A stretch of 64,000 bases of DNA from DAHUYF01 sp963838385 (GTDB lineage: Bacteria; Pseudomonadota; Alphaproteobacteria; ATCC43930; CGMCC-115725): NCBI GenBank assembly GCA_963838385.1, contig CAWIRE010000001.1:1922001-1986000 (forward strand). The letters run 5' to 3'. Both the position numbers and the translations under genes were made by a program. A model generated the notes under the pieces. That model made no database searches and had not been told where the DNA came from. It worked only from the letters and a program-made list of their open reading frames with translations. This document shows positions 8,261 to 19,653 of the stretch, in pieces; position 1 is the stretch's first letter, and the number at the start of each line of letters is the position of its first letter.

Positions 8261-8963
8261 CCTTAGGCCCGAGCTCGATCTCGGCATCGACCGAGACCGA
8301 GATCGTGGCTTCGCCGGGCTCGGCGACCGGCGGCGGTGCTGCTGCCGGGGCGGCCACGCCGGCGGCGGCGCCGAAGAAGCGCATCACCGGCGGCGCCCCA
8401 CCGGCATTGCCGACCCGCAGCTCGCGTATCCGGATCACGGCAAGCCCGAGATCGCCGGCGATGCGCTGGGCGCGCCGGCGCAGCCGGCCGAGGGCTTCGC
8501 TGGTGAGCGCATCCTCGGCGCTCCGCGCCGCCTCGGGCGTCACCTCGTAGGCGAGGCTCGACATCACCAGGCCGCGCTGCTGCAGCTCGCCGGCGAGCGC
8601 CAGCAGCGCCGCCGCATCATGCGCGGTCAGCGTCAGGCCGGCAGTGCCATGCCATTGCGCCGGCTGATCCTTGGGATGCTGCTGGTAGACGGAATAGCCG
8701 GAGGTGAAGACGCTGACGCCGGCCACGGCCTTGGCCCGCTCCACCGCCGCCGCCATCCGCCGGTTGATCCCGGCCTTGAGCCGCGCCGCGTCGCTGTCGT
8801 TGGCGTCGACGCGCAGCACGGCACGCAGCTGGTCGCGCACCACCGGGCGCTCGGCGCGGTCGCTCAGATGCAGCAGCGTCGCGGCGGCGTCAGGCGCCGC
8901 GGCGGCGAGCGCCGGCAGCGTCAGGGTGAAGAGCACGGCAAGGGCATGCGGCAGGCGGGGCAT
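8256..8963 (-). CDS. SIMPL-domain (DUF541) exported protein
   Basis: A 235-residue periplasmic protein. The start ATG 8963 follows AGGAG and gives the signal peptide MPRLPHALAVLFTLTLPALA (cleavage after AAA). The mature part is a SIMPL/DUF541 domain, with LHLSDRAERPVVRDQLRAVL near the N-terminus, FTSGYSVYQQ in the middle and the late VTPEAARSAEDALTSEALGR helix. The tail is alanine/proline rich. The function of the family is not firmly known; members bind membranes or act in envelope stress. Confidence 0.75.
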   Translation of the reverse strand: MPRLPHALAVLFTLTLPALAAAAPDAAATLLHLSDRAERPVVRDQLRAVLRVDANDSDAARLKAGINRRMAAAVERAKAVAGVSVFTSGYSVYQQHPKDQPAQWHGTAGLTLTAHDAAALLALAGELQQRGLVMSSLAYEVTPEAARSAEDALTSEALGRLRRRAQRIAGDLGLAVIRIRELRVGNAGGAPPVMRFFGAAAGVAAPAAAPPPVAEPGEATISVSVDAEIELGPKG

Positions 8964-9129
8964 GGCGGGTCTCCTGGTGAGGCGGTCTCGATGCCGGCGC
9001 GGTGTCCGGCGCAAGGCGACCTTACCGCCGCGCCCGATGCTTTTCCTCAGGCGCCCAAACATTGAGGCACCGGTGCCGGGAGGGCCGCCGCAATATCGGG
9101 TCGATCTCTGTACCGCCAAAAATAGATGT

Positions 9130-9152
9130 TGGTATACACCATATCTTATAGT
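9130..9152 (+). promoter_or_regulatory. Candidate GntR/FadR-type operator and -10 upstream of oxlT
   Basis: TGGT-ATAC-ACCA at 9130-9141 is a dyad of the TGGT/ACCA type recognised by FadR/FCD GntR proteins. TATAGT, one base from the -10 consensus, follows at 9147-9152. No clear -35 is visible. The rest of the 447-nt gap 8964-9410 is a long leader with lower GC than its surroundings and no credible gene. It would put the start of transcription about 250 nt before oxlT. Confidence 0.4.
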
Positions 9153-9270
9153 CGAAGATTGTCTTTCATAGACAGGCCGAAATCTACGAGGCCGCCGCCT
9201 CATCTTGTATCTTCTATGAGGTCGCGCTCGATTGCAGAAGGATTGCGCGCCGCCCGCAACAACCCCAATG

Positions 9271-9286
9271 TTCATTGTGCAATGAA
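9271..9286. promoter_or_regulatory. Dyad in the oxlT leader
   Basis: TTCATTG-TG-CAATGAA is a perfect 7-bp inverted repeat with a 2-bp spacer, 125 nt before the oxlT start. It could be a regulator site or an RNA hairpin. Its function is not known; it is reported for its symmetry in an otherwise gene-free stretch. Confidence 0.3.
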
Positions 9287-9410
9287 GGCATTTGCCGGAT
9301 TCCATCTTTTCCAATTTGTCGGGCTTGTGATAGGCTTTTTCGATGGCGGCGATGATCGCCCGGACGGGTCCCGACAGACGGGCCCGGCAAACCAACAAGA
9401 CGGGGTGGAA

Positions 9411-10697
9411 ATGTCGATGACGGGAACCTTGCGCCAGGATGCGCCGCCGCCCAATCGGGCGCTGCAGCTCCTCACCGGCATCATCTGCATGGTGATGATC
9501 GCCAACCTGCAATATGGCTGGACGCTGTTCGTCAACCCGATCGACGCCAAATACCATTGGGGCCGTGCGGCCATCCAGGTCGCCTTCAGCATCTTCGTCG
9601 CCACCGAGACCTGGCTGGTGCCGGTCGAGGGCTGGTTCGTCGACCGTTTCGGCCCGCGCGTCGTGGTCGCCATCGGCGGCGTGCTGGTGGCGGTGGCCTG
9701 GGCGATCAATTCCGTCGCCAGCACGCTGGCGATGTTCTATGTCGCCGCGGCGATCTCCGGCGTCGGTGCCGGCGCGGTCTATGGCACCTGCGTCGGCAAC
9801 GCGCTCAAATGGTGGGCGGACCGGCGCGGGCTCGCCGCCGGCCTGACCGCGGCGGGGTTCGGCGCCGGCGCGGCGCTGACCGTGGTGCCGATCCGCGAGA
9901 TCATCGCCGCCTATGGCTTCGAGAGCGCCTTCCTCTGGTTCGGGCTGGCTCAGGGCGCGGTGGTGGTGCTGCTGTCGCCGCTGCTGCGGGCGCCGCTGCC
10001 GGGCCAGGCGCCCGTAGCGCCGCCGAAGCTCAACGCGACGCGGCGCGACTACACGCCGGTCGAGATGCTGAAGACGCCGACCTTCTACGTCCTCTACGTC
10101 ATGTTCGTCCTGGTCGCGGCGAGCGGGCTGATGGCGACGGCGCAGGTGGCGCCCATCGCCAAGGATTACGGCATCTCCAACACGCTCGTCTTTCTCGGCT
10201 GGACGACGCTGACCGTGGCGCTGGTCGTCGACAACCTCCTGAACGGCCTCGCGCGCCCGTTCTTCGGCTGGGTCTCCGACCATATCGGCCGCGAGAACAC
10301 CATGGCGATGGTCTTCACCCTCGGCGCCGTCGCCTATTGGCTGCTGGGCACCATCGGCAATCAGCCGCTCGCCTTCATCATCACGGCGGGCCTGGTCTAT
10401 TTCACCTGGGGCGAGATCTTCAGCCTGTTTCCGGCGACCTGCACCGACAGCTACGGCTCGAAATACGCGACCACGAATGCCGGCCTCCTCTACACCGCCA
10501 AGGGCACGGCGGCCTGGCTGGTGCCGCTGGCCAACGTGCTCAAGAGCGCGACCGGCAGCTGGCACATGGTCTTCGTCGTGGCGACGATCGCCAACCTCGC
10601 GGTCGCCGCCGCCGCGCTCTTCGTGCTGAAGCCGATGCGCGCGCGCCAGCAGGCGCTGTCCACCGCGCCCACCGCGCGGGTCCGCGCCGCCGAATAG
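9411..10697 (+). CDS. oxlT: OxlT-like oxalate/formate antiporter (MFS)
   Basis: A 428-residue MFS carrier with about 12 membrane helices. The first helix region (GIICMVMIANLQYGWTLFVN) and the helix 2-3 loop (FVDRFGPR) match the oxalate:formate antiporter subfamily. Helix 11 contains a lysine (LLYTAKGTAAWLVPLAN), corresponding to the charged residue known to bind dicarboxylate in OxlT. Start ATG 9411 follows GGGGTGG; ATG 9417 is also possible. It most likely imports oxalate in exchange for formate or CO2-derived anions. That fits the oxc/frc genes 8-11 kb away on the opposite strand. Confidence 0.78.
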   Translation: MSMTGTLRQDAPPPNRALQLLTGIICMVMIANLQYGWTLFVNPIDAKYHWGRAAIQVAFSIFVATETWLVPVEGWFVDRFGPRVVVAIGGVLVAVAWAINSVASTLAMFYVAAAISGVGAGAVYGTCVGNALKWWADRRGLAAGLTAAGFGAGAALTVVPIREIIAAYGFESAFLWFGLAQGAVVVLLSPLLRAPLPGQAPVAPPKLNATRRDYTPVEMLKTPTFYVLYVMFVLVAASGLMATAQVAPIAKDYGISNTLVFLGWTTLTVALVVDNLLNGLARPFFGWVSDHIGRENTMAMVFTLGAVAYWLLGTIGNQPLAFIITAGLVYFTWGEIFSLFPATCTDSYGSKYATTNAGLLYTAKGTAAWLVPLANVLKSATGSWHMVFVVATIANLAVAAAALFVLKPMRARQQALSTAPTARVRAAE

Positions 10698-10760
10698 CCG
10701 GCGCTTGACCCGGCCGGGTCGCGCCGCGAGAGTGGCGGCCGCCCCTTGTCGCGAGCGTCC

Positions 10761-11924
10761 ATGGATCCCTTGGCTTCGCCGATCGAGCTGTTGCGGCCGG
10801 ACGAGCGCGCGCTGGTGGAGGCGGCCCGGCGCTTCGGGCGCGAGCAGGTGGCGCCCCATGCTGCCGAATGGGAGCGCGCCCGCCAGGTGCCGCGCGACGC
10901 GATCCGGGCGGCGGCGCGGCTCGGCCTCACCGCGATCGAGGTGCCGCAGGCGCAGGGCGGCCAGGGCGCGGGGTTCCTCGCCAAGACGCTGATCGCCGAG
11001 AGCCTGGCGCGGTCTTGCATGGGCTTCGCCTTCAGCCTCGTCAACACCCAGAACGTAGCATCGCGCGTAGCGCTCCAGGGCAACCCGGCGCAGATCGAGC
11101 GCCATCTCGCGGCGCTCATCGCCGGCGAGCGGATGGGCGGCACCTCGCTCACCGAGCCCGGCGCCGGCAGCGACTTTCCCGCCATCGCCACGCTGGCGCG
11201 CCAGGTGCCGGGCGGGTGGGTGATCGACGGCGAGAAGGCGTGGCTCACCAACGCCGCCACCGCCGAGACGATCATCCTCTATGCCAAGACCGTGCCCCAG
11301 GGCGGCACCGAGAGCATCGCCGCCTTCCTCATCGACGCGCGCGCGCCCGGCTTCGAGCGCCTGCCGGCCTATGGGCTGATGGGCGGCCATGCCATCAGCG
11401 CCGGGGGATTCCGCCTCACTCGGTTCCATGTCGACGACGACGCGCTCTTCTATCCGCCGGGCCAGGGCTTCAAGCGGGCGCTGGCCGGCATCAACGGCGC
11501 CCGCACCTATGTGGCGGCCATGTGCTGCGGCATGGTCGCCGAGGCGCTGCGCGTGGCGCTCGATTACGGCATGCGCCGGCGAGCCTTCGGCCGCCGCCTC
11601 CTCGATCACCAGGGGCTGCGCTGGTCGCTCGTCGATGTCGCCGCCGATCTCGAGGCGGCGCGGGGCCTCACCTGGCGCGCCGCCCTCCTCATCGAGCGCG
11701 GCGAGGATGCCGTGCTCGCCGCGGCGCTCGCCAAGAAAGTCGCCGTCGAGATGGCGCAGCGCCGGCTCGGCCAATGCATGCAGGCGATGGGCGCCGAGGG
11801 CCTGCGCGAGGAATACCCTTTCGGCCGCCACGTCGCCTGCGCCCGCATCGCCGGATATGTCGACGGCACCACCGAGATCCAGAACGAACGCATTGGCGCG
11901 CTGCTGGAGAAGACCTATCTCTGA
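10761..11924 (+). CDS. Acyl-CoA dehydrogenase family protein
   Basis: A 387-residue flavoprotein of the acyl-CoA dehydrogenase fold. The N-terminal helical domain includes DERALVEAARRFGREQVAPH. The middle beta-domain contains MGGTSLTEPGAGSDFPAIAT and GEKAWLTNA (FAD and substrate contacts), and the C-terminal helical domain ends YVDGTTEIQNERIG. It oxidises an acyl-CoA at C2-C3 and passes electrons to ETF; the acyl group is not predictable. ATG 10761 is preferred over a TTG 15 nt upstream; no strong ribosome site is visible for either. It sits 63 nt after oxlT. Confidence 0.85.
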   Translation: MDPLASPIELLRPDERALVEAARRFGREQVAPHAAEWERARQVPRDAIRAAARLGLTAIEVPQAQGGQGAGFLAKTLIAESLARSCMGFAFSLVNTQNVASRVALQGNPAQIERHLAALIAGERMGGTSLTEPGAGSDFPAIATLARQVPGGWVIDGEKAWLTNAATAETIILYAKTVPQGGTESIAAFLIDARAPGFERLPAYGLMGGHAISAGGFRLTRFHVDDDALFYPPGQGFKRALAGINGARTYVAAMCCGMVAEALRVALDYGMRRRAFGRRLLDHQGLRWSLVDVAADLEAARGLTWRAALLIERGEDAVLAAALAKKVAVEMAQRRLGQCMQAMGAEGLREEYPFGRHVACARIAGYVDGTTEIQNERIGALLEKTYL

Positions 11925-11968
11925 GCGACGGACGCTCTGCGAAGGCCGCCGTCCTTCAGGAGGCTGCG

Positions 11969-12667
11969 ATGATCAGGTTCAGGGATCGCATGGCGCGCGG
12001 CGAGAGCCGCACCGGTTGGCTCGACAGCCGGCATTCCTTCTCCTTCGCCGACTACCACGATCCCGCGCAGATGGGCTTTCGCGCGCTCAGGGTCATCAAC
12101 GAGGACCGGGTGATCCCGGGCGCCGGGTTTCCGGCGCACCGCCACCGGGACATGGATATCCTGACCTACGTGCTGGCAGGTGCGCTGGCGCACAAGGACA
12201 GCATCGGCAACGGCACCGTGATCCGGCCCGGCGAGGTGCAGCGCATGAGCGCCGGGACCGGCATCAGCCACAGCGAGTTCAATCCCTCGGAGACGGAGCC
12301 GGTCCATTTCCTCCAGATCTGGATCATTCCGGACCGAGTGGGCCTGGCGCCGAGCTATGAGCAGAAGGCGTTCCCGCTCGAGGAGCGCCGCGGCCGCCTG
12401 CGGCTCGTCGCCGCTCCCGACGGCAGCGACGGCTCCGTCACGGTTCACCAGGATGCGCGTCTCTTCGTCGCGAACCTCGACGCCGGCGAGCGCCTCTCGC
12501 ACCAAATCGAGCCCGGCCGCGGCATCTGGCTGCAAATCGCCCGCGGCATCGTGGCGCTGAACGGCACCGAGATGCGGCAGGGCGATGGCGCGGCGATCGA
12601 GGACGAGCCGAGCCTCGCCGTCGAAGCCGTCACGGATGCGGAGATCCTGCTCTTCGACCTCGGATGA
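11969..12667 (+). CDS. Pirin family protein (bicupin, YhaK-like)
   Basis: A 232-residue pirin. The N-terminal cupin carries the metal-binding signature FPAHRHRDMDILTYVLAG and later GTGISHSEFN, giving His-His-His/Glu ligands. The C-terminal cupin is shorter. Bacterial pirins of this group include quercetin 2,3-dioxygenases and redox-sensitive regulators; the actual role here is unknown. ATG 11969 follows AGGAGG. It lies 44 nt after the acyl-CoA dehydrogenase and may share its transcript. It is convergent with the MFS gene at 12686. Confidence 0.85.
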   Translation: MIRFRDRMARGESRTGWLDSRHSFSFADYHDPAQMGFRALRVINEDRVIPGAGFPAHRHRDMDILTYVLAGALAHKDSIGNGTVIRPGEVQRMSAGTGISHSEFNPSETEPVHFLQIWIIPDRVGLAPSYEQKAFPLEERRGRLRLVAAPDGSDGSVTVHQDARLFVANLDAGERLSHQIEPGRGIWLQIARGIVALNGTEMRQGDGAAIEDEPSLAVEAVTDAEILLFDLG

Positions 12668-12685
12668 CGACGCAGGCGGCGGCTC

Positions 12686-13840
12686 TCAGCGGAGCTGCTT
12701 GCCCGCGCGGAGCGCCAGCGCCGACAGGATCAGCATGAGCGCGCACAGCCCGATCGGCACGAAGGTGGCAGCCGGCCAGCCGGTGATGTCCCAGACCGCG
12801 CCGCTGGCCAGCGCCACCACCATGGCGCTGGCATAGCTGACCGAGAACATCGCGGCCGAGGTCCGGCCGACATGGTGCGGCTCGCTCAGCAGCGGCGGCA
12901 GGGTGAGGCCGAGAATGAGCACGGTGGCGGCGGCAAATCCCAGCAGCCCGGCGCAGAAGACCAGCCAGGCGCCGGTCAGCGAAGCGAGGCCGATCACCGC
13001 GGCCGCGGTGATCGCGCCGGCGACGAGATAGGGCCAGGCGCGGCGCTCCAGCCGGGTCGCGACCGGCAGGATCATGAGCGAGGCCGGGAGCTGGCCGAGA
13101 TTGAGCGCCGTCAGCGCGGCGGGGATCCAGTCGCTGCGGCCGGTGACGGTGAGATAGGCCGGCAGGAAGGCGTTGCTGGCGAAGTACATGGCATTGACGC
13201 TGCCGAACATGAGGCCGAGGCGCCAGACCAGCGGATCGCGCCAATCGGGCCACCAGGCCCGCATCCTGGCGGCCATGCCATGGGCGTGGACGGTCGCCGG
13301 GCCCAGCAGCGTCACGAGCAGGCCGATAAGCACCACCGGCAGCGACCAGACCGCAAGCCCGAGCCGCCAGCTCCCGCCGACCAGCGGCATCACCACCGGC
13401 GCCGCCAGCCAGACCGGCAGGATCTCGCCGACCAGCAGCCCGTTCGAATAGATCGCCGTGGCAAAGCCGATGCGGGCGGGCAGCCACTCGCGCGCCAGCA
13501 CCGGCATGCTCGGCTGCATGATCGCGACCCCCGCCCCCATCAGCACGGTCGCGCCGAAGAGCTGGGTGGCGCTTCCCGGGGCGCCGCGCAGCGCCCCGCC
13601 GAGCGCCGCGACGAAGAGGCCGAGGATGAGCGTCGTGCGGCTGCCCAGCCGGGCAATCAGCAGCGAGCCCGGCACGGCGGCGATGGCAAACAGCAGCATC
13701 GGCAGGCCGGACAGCAGGCCAATCTCGGTCGCCGACAGGCCGAGATCGCGGCGGATGAGCGGGATCACCGGCGGAACGGCCAGGATCGAGAGCCGCAGGG
13801 CAGTGCCCGACAGCCACAGCAGGGCGAGGCGACGCATCAT
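12686..13840 (-). CDS. MFS transporter, CynX/NimT type
   Basis: A 384-residue carrier with 12 predicted helices. The N-terminus (LSILAVPPVIPLIRRDLGLS) resembles the CynX/NimT anion transporter group, with GLLSGLPMLLFAIAAVPGSL in helix 2. It lies 46 nt downstream of sucD on the same strand and is the last gene of the oxalate island. It could move a dicarboxylate, cyanate-like anion or related product (inference). It is not close in sequence to the OxlT-like protein at 9411. Confidence 0.75.
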   Translation of the reverse strand: MMRRLALLWLSGTALRLSILAVPPVIPLIRRDLGLSATEIGLLSGLPMLLFAIAAVPGSLLIARLGSRTTLILGLFVAALGGALRGAPGSATQLFGATVLMGAGVAIMQPSMPVLAREWLPARIGFATAIYSNGLLVGEILPVWLAAPVVMPLVGGSWRLGLAVWSLPVVLIGLLVTLLGPATVHAHGMAARMRAWWPDWRDPLVWRLGLMFGSVNAMYFASNAFLPAYLTVTGRSDWIPAALTALNLGQLPASLMILPVATRLERRAWPYLVAGAITAAAVIGLASLTGAWLVFCAGLLGFAAATVLILGLTLPPLLSEPHHVGRTSAAMFSVSYASAMVVALASGAVWDITGWPAATFVPIGLCALMLILSALALRAGKQLR

Positions 13841-13886
13841 CGGTCTATGAGCGGGCCGCGCTACCCGGCGCGGCGAGATGCGCCCT

Positions 13887-15958
<2,072 letters not shown>

Positions 15959-16033
15959 GACGCGCCCCGACCTCCGGCTTGTCGCGGGCGAGCATAGCGC
16001 CCGCTCGCGCCGACGGCTAGAAGATGCACGCGG

Positions 16034-18167
16034 CTAGCGCACCAGCCCCGCGCCGCGCGCCCATTTGTACTTGGCGCCGAGCACCGCCACCGGGATCTCG
16101 GTCGAGTAGGCATAGGCCGGAATCCCGTGATCATAGAGATGCTCGGCCGCCTCCTCGACCTGAACGTCGCCGGCGAGCGAAGCCACGATGGGTTTTTCGA
16201 TGCCCTTGGCCTTCATCTCGTCCACCACCTCGACCACGAGACGCGCGAACACCATCGGCGGGGTGATGATGGTGTGCCAGTAGCCCAGGATGAGGGCGTG
16301 GATCCGCTCGTCCTCCAGCCCCAGCCGGATGGTGTTCTGATAGGTCTTGGGCGGCTCGCCGCCGGTGATGTCGACCGGGTTGCCGGCGGCGCCGAAGGGC
16401 GGGATGAATTTGCGGAAGGCCTGGTCGAGATCGGCGGGCATCTTCATCAGCGACAGCCCGTTGTCGACGCAGGCATCGGAGAGCAGCACGCCCGAGCCGC
16501 CGGCGCCGGTGATGATGATGACGTTCTCGCCCTTGGGCGTCGGCAGCTTCTGCAGCGCGCGGGCATAGTCGAGCATGTCGCGCAGGCCCGGCGCGCGGAT
16601 GACGCCGGACTGGCGCAGCACGTCGTCATAGATCTTGTCGTTGCCGGCGAGCGCGCCGGTATGCGAGCTCGCGGCGCGCGCGCCGAGCGCGGTGCGCCCG
16701 GCCTTGAGCATGATCACCGGCTTCTTCTTCGAGACGCGCTTGGCCACCTCGGCGAAGGAGCGGCCATCCTTCAGATCCTCGCAATGCATGGCGATGACGT
16801 GGGTGTCCTCGTCCTGCTCGAAGAAAGTCAGGAGATCGTCCTCGTCGAGATCGGATTTGTTGCCGAGGCCGACGATCGCCGAGACGCCCATCTTGGCCGA
16901 GCGCGAGAAGCCGATGATCGCCATGCCGATGCCGCCCGATTGCGAGGAGAGCGCGGCATGGCCCTTGTAGTCGTAAGGCGTGCAGAAGGTGGCGCAGAGA
17001 TTCTTCGGCGTGTAGTAGTAGCCGTAGATGTTCGGGCCCATCAGCCGGATGCCGTATTTGCGGCCGATCTCCTGGATCTCCTTCTGGCCCTCGACATTGC
17101 CGGTCTCGGCGAAGCCCGAGGGGATCAGCACCGCGCCCGGAATCTTCTTCTCGCCGCATTCGGCGAGCGCCGTCGGCGACGAACTTGGCCGGGATGGCGA
17201 AGACCGCGACGTCGATGTCGCCGGGCACGTCCTTGACCGAGGCATAGGCCTTGCGTCCCATGATCTCGGCGGCCTTGGGATGGATCGGATAGATCTTGCC
17301 GGCATAGCCGCCGTTGATCAGGTTCTTCATCACGGAATTGCCGATCTTGCCGTCCTCGGCCGAGGCGCCGATCACCGCCACCGCCTCGGGGCGCATGATG
17401 CGGTTCATCTGCTGGACGATCTCGGCCTGGCTCGGGCGGTAGCGCTGCGGCGGCGGGTTCCAGTCGAGCACGATGCGCACGTCGGCGGCGATGGCGCCGC
17501 TCTTGCTGGCGAAGACCGGGTTGAGATCGAGCTCGGCGATCTCGGGGAAATCGGCGACCAGCTCGGAGACGTTGCGGATGAGCGTCGCCAGCGCCTCGCG
17601 GCTGACCGGCTCGGCGCCGCGCACGCCCTTGAGGATCTCGCCCGCCTTGATGCTGTCGAGCATCGAGAGCGCGTCCTCCTGGCTGGTGGGCGCCAGGCGG
17701 AAGGTGATGTCCTTCAGCACCTCGACCAGCACGCCGCCCATGCCGAAGGCGACCAGCTTGCCGAAGCTCTGATCGCTGACCGCGCCGATGATGACCTCTT
17801 GTCCGCCCTGGAGCATCTGCTGCACCTGGACGCCGTCGATCTTGGCCGAGGATTTGTAGCGCTTGGCATTGGCGATGATCGTCTCATAGGCCTTCTCGGC
17901 CTCGGCCGCGCTCTTGACGCCGACCACGACGCCGCCCGCCTCGGTCTTGTGCAGGATGTCCGGCGAGACGATCTTCATCACCACCGGGAAGCCCATGGCC
18001 TGGCCCAGCTTCGCCGCCTCGGCGGCCGAGCCGGCGACGCCCTCTTGGGGCACCGCGATGCCATAGGCGTCGCAGACCAGCTTGCCCTCGGGCGCGGTGA
18101 GCGCGTCCCGCCCCTCGGCCTTCGCCTTGTCGAGGATCTTGCGCGCCGCCGCCTTGTCATGTGCCAT
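16034..18167 (-). pseudogene. NDP-forming acyl-CoA synthetase (acetate--CoA ligase family), one frameshift
   Basis: An ATP-dependent acyl-CoA synthetase of the ADP-forming superfamily. Domain order: ATP-grasp (about 1-230; GFPVVMKIVSPDILHKTEAG, AELDLNPVF), CoA-binding (about 255-350; AVAVIGASAEDGKIGNSVMK), then succinyl-CoA-ligase-like domains with the active histidine motif SHTGALAGND. Start ATG 18167 is the first of the frame. An extra base at about 17171 splits the gene into two overlapping frames; removing it gives one 710-residue protein. Genes of this type often lie next to oxc and frc in alphaproteobacteria; the substrate is unproven, with oxalate, formate or glyoxylate-level acids possible (inference). 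Confidence 0.82.
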
Positions 18168-18207
18168 GGAAATGCCCTCCCGAAAGATTTCGTCGCCTCG
18201 TTCCGTC

Positions 18208-18297
18208 CGTCCGCCCCCACCTCACCCCAACCCGCTCCGCCCCCAGGGGCGGAGAGGGAGGGACCCGCGTAGCGGGAGGGTGAGGTGGGGGCGGACG
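18208..18297. repeat. Intergenic palindromic repeat with nested hairpins
   Basis: Perfect 20-bp inverted arms at 18208-18227 and 18278-18297 enclose a second perfect hairpin (CTCCGCCCC-A-GGGGCGGAG) and a CCCGC/GCGGG stem. The element fills the space between frc and the acyl-CoA synthetase gene. Its CCTCACCC-type arms look like the REP-like intergenic palindromes common in alphaproteobacteria. It may act as a processing or attenuation point inside the operon. No other copy was noticed in the window. Confidence 0.7.
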
Positions 18298-18318
18298 ATC
18301 TCGCCGTAGAAGCCGACG

Positions 18319-19566
18319 CTAGACCGCCTTCTCCGCGCGCATGGCGGCGATGGTGTCGGCGGCGAAGCCCAGCTCGTTGAGGATTTCGTCGGTGTGCTCG
18401 CCCAGCAGCGGCGAGCGCTTGACCTCGCTCGGACTCGCCGAGAGCTTGATCGGGTTGCCGACGGTGAGATACTTGCCGCGCCTCGGGTGATCGACCTCGA
18501 CCACGGTGCCGGTCTCGCGCAGTGACGGCTCGTGGGCGAGCTCCTTCATCGACAGGATCGGGCCGCAGGGAATGTCGTACTTGTTGAGGATCTCCATGGC
18601 CTCGAACTTGTTCTTGGTCATGGTCCAGCGCTCGATCGTGTCGAAGATCTCCTTGAGGCGGGGCAGGCGCTGCGCCGGCTTGGCGTAATCGGGGTGGGTG
18701 ATCCACTCCTCCTTGCCGATGACCTTGCAGATCGCCTCCCATACCGGCGCCTGGGTGATGAAGTAGATGTAGGCGTTGGGATCGGTCTCCCAGCCCTTGC
18801 ATTTCAGGATCCAGCCGGGCTGGCCGCCGCCCGAGGCGTTGCCGGAGCGCGGCACCGCCTCGCCGAAGGCGCCGTGCGGGTATTGCGGATATTCCGTGAG
18901 CTTGCCGGCCCGCTCCAGCCGCTGCTGGTCGCGCAGCTTGACGCGGCAGAGATTGAGCACGCCGTCCTGCATGGCGCAGAGCACGCGCTGCCCCTTGCCG
19001 GTGGTGGTGCGGTGGAAGAGCGCGGTGACGATGCCGAGCGCGAGATGGAGGCCGGTGCCGCTGTCGCCGATCTGCGCGCCGGTGACCAGCGGCGGCCCGT
19101 CATCGAAGCCGGTCGTGGAGGCGGCGCCGCCGGCGCATTGCGCGACATTCTCGTAGACCTTGCAATCCTCGTAGGGGCCGGGGCCGAAGCCTTTGACCGA
19201 GGCCACGATCATGCGCGGGTTGAGCTGCTGGATGCGCTCCCAGGAGAAGCCCATGCGGTCGAGCACGCCCGGCGCGAAATTCTCCACCAGCACGTCGCAA
19301 TGCTTGACCAGCGCCTCGAGCACCTGCTTGCCCTTGGCATTCTTGGCGTCGAGCGTGATCGAGCGCTTGTTGTGGTTGAGCATGGTGAAATAGAGGCTGT
19401 CGACATCGGGGATGTCGCGCAGCTGCCCGCGGGTGATGTCGCCTTCGCCCGGCCGCTCGACCTTGATCACGTCGGCGCCGAACCAGGCCAGCAGCTGCGT
19501 GCAGGTCGGTCCCGATTGGACATGGGTGAAGTCGAGGATCTTCACGCCGTCGAGTGCCTTGCCCAT
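18319..19566 (-). CDS. frc: Formyl-CoA:oxalate CoA-transferase
   Basis: A 415-residue class III CoA-transferase. It follows the Oxalobacter Frc sequence closely: LDFTHVQSGPTCTQLLAWFG, DSLYFTMLNHNKRSITLD and VYENVAQCAGGAASTTGF. The catalytic aspartate is D168 in GAQIGDSGTGLHL. The glycine loop is SGGGQPGW and the C-terminal SPLLGEHTDEILNELG is present. It moves CoA from formyl-CoA (or another acyl-CoA) to oxalate, giving oxalyl-CoA for Oxc. It lies 87 nt after oxc. The length is slightly below 428 because of a shorter segment near the glycine loop. Confidence 0.93.
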   Translation of the reverse strand: MGKALDGVKILDFTHVQSGPTCTQLLAWFGADVIKVERPGEGDITRGQLRDIPDVDSLYFTMLNHNKRSITLDAKNAKGKQVLEALVKHCDVLVENFAPGVLDRMGFSWERIQQLNPRMIVASVKGFGPGPYEDCKVYENVAQCAGGAASTTGFDDGPPLVTGAQIGDSGTGLHLALGIVTALFHRTTTGKGQRVLCAMQDGVLNLCRVKLRDQQRLERAGKLTEYPQYPHGAFGEAVPRSGNASGGGQPGWILKCKGWETDPNAYIYFITQAPVWEAICKVIGKEEWITHPDYAKPAQRLPRLKEIFDTIERWTMTKNKFEAMEILNKYDIPCGPILSMKELAHEPSLRETGTVVEVDHPRRGKYLTVGNPIKLSASPSEVKRSPLLGEHTDEILNELGFAADTIAAMRAEKAV

Positions 19567-19653
19567 TTTTCTCTCCGAAATTCCGTCGTTACGTCGCTCG
19601 TGTTTCCTTGTCGGCGGCGGCGGCTCGTGCCGCGCCGCATGCCCGAAGACGTT

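Noticed and set aside
8964..11831. A very long minus-strand open frame opposite oxlT and the acyl-CoA dehydrogenase, joined to the SIMPL gene
   Set aside because: It is the mirror of two well-recognised plus-strand genes; composition is Arg/Ala/Gly-rich without domains. Only the last 235 codons (SIMPL) are real.
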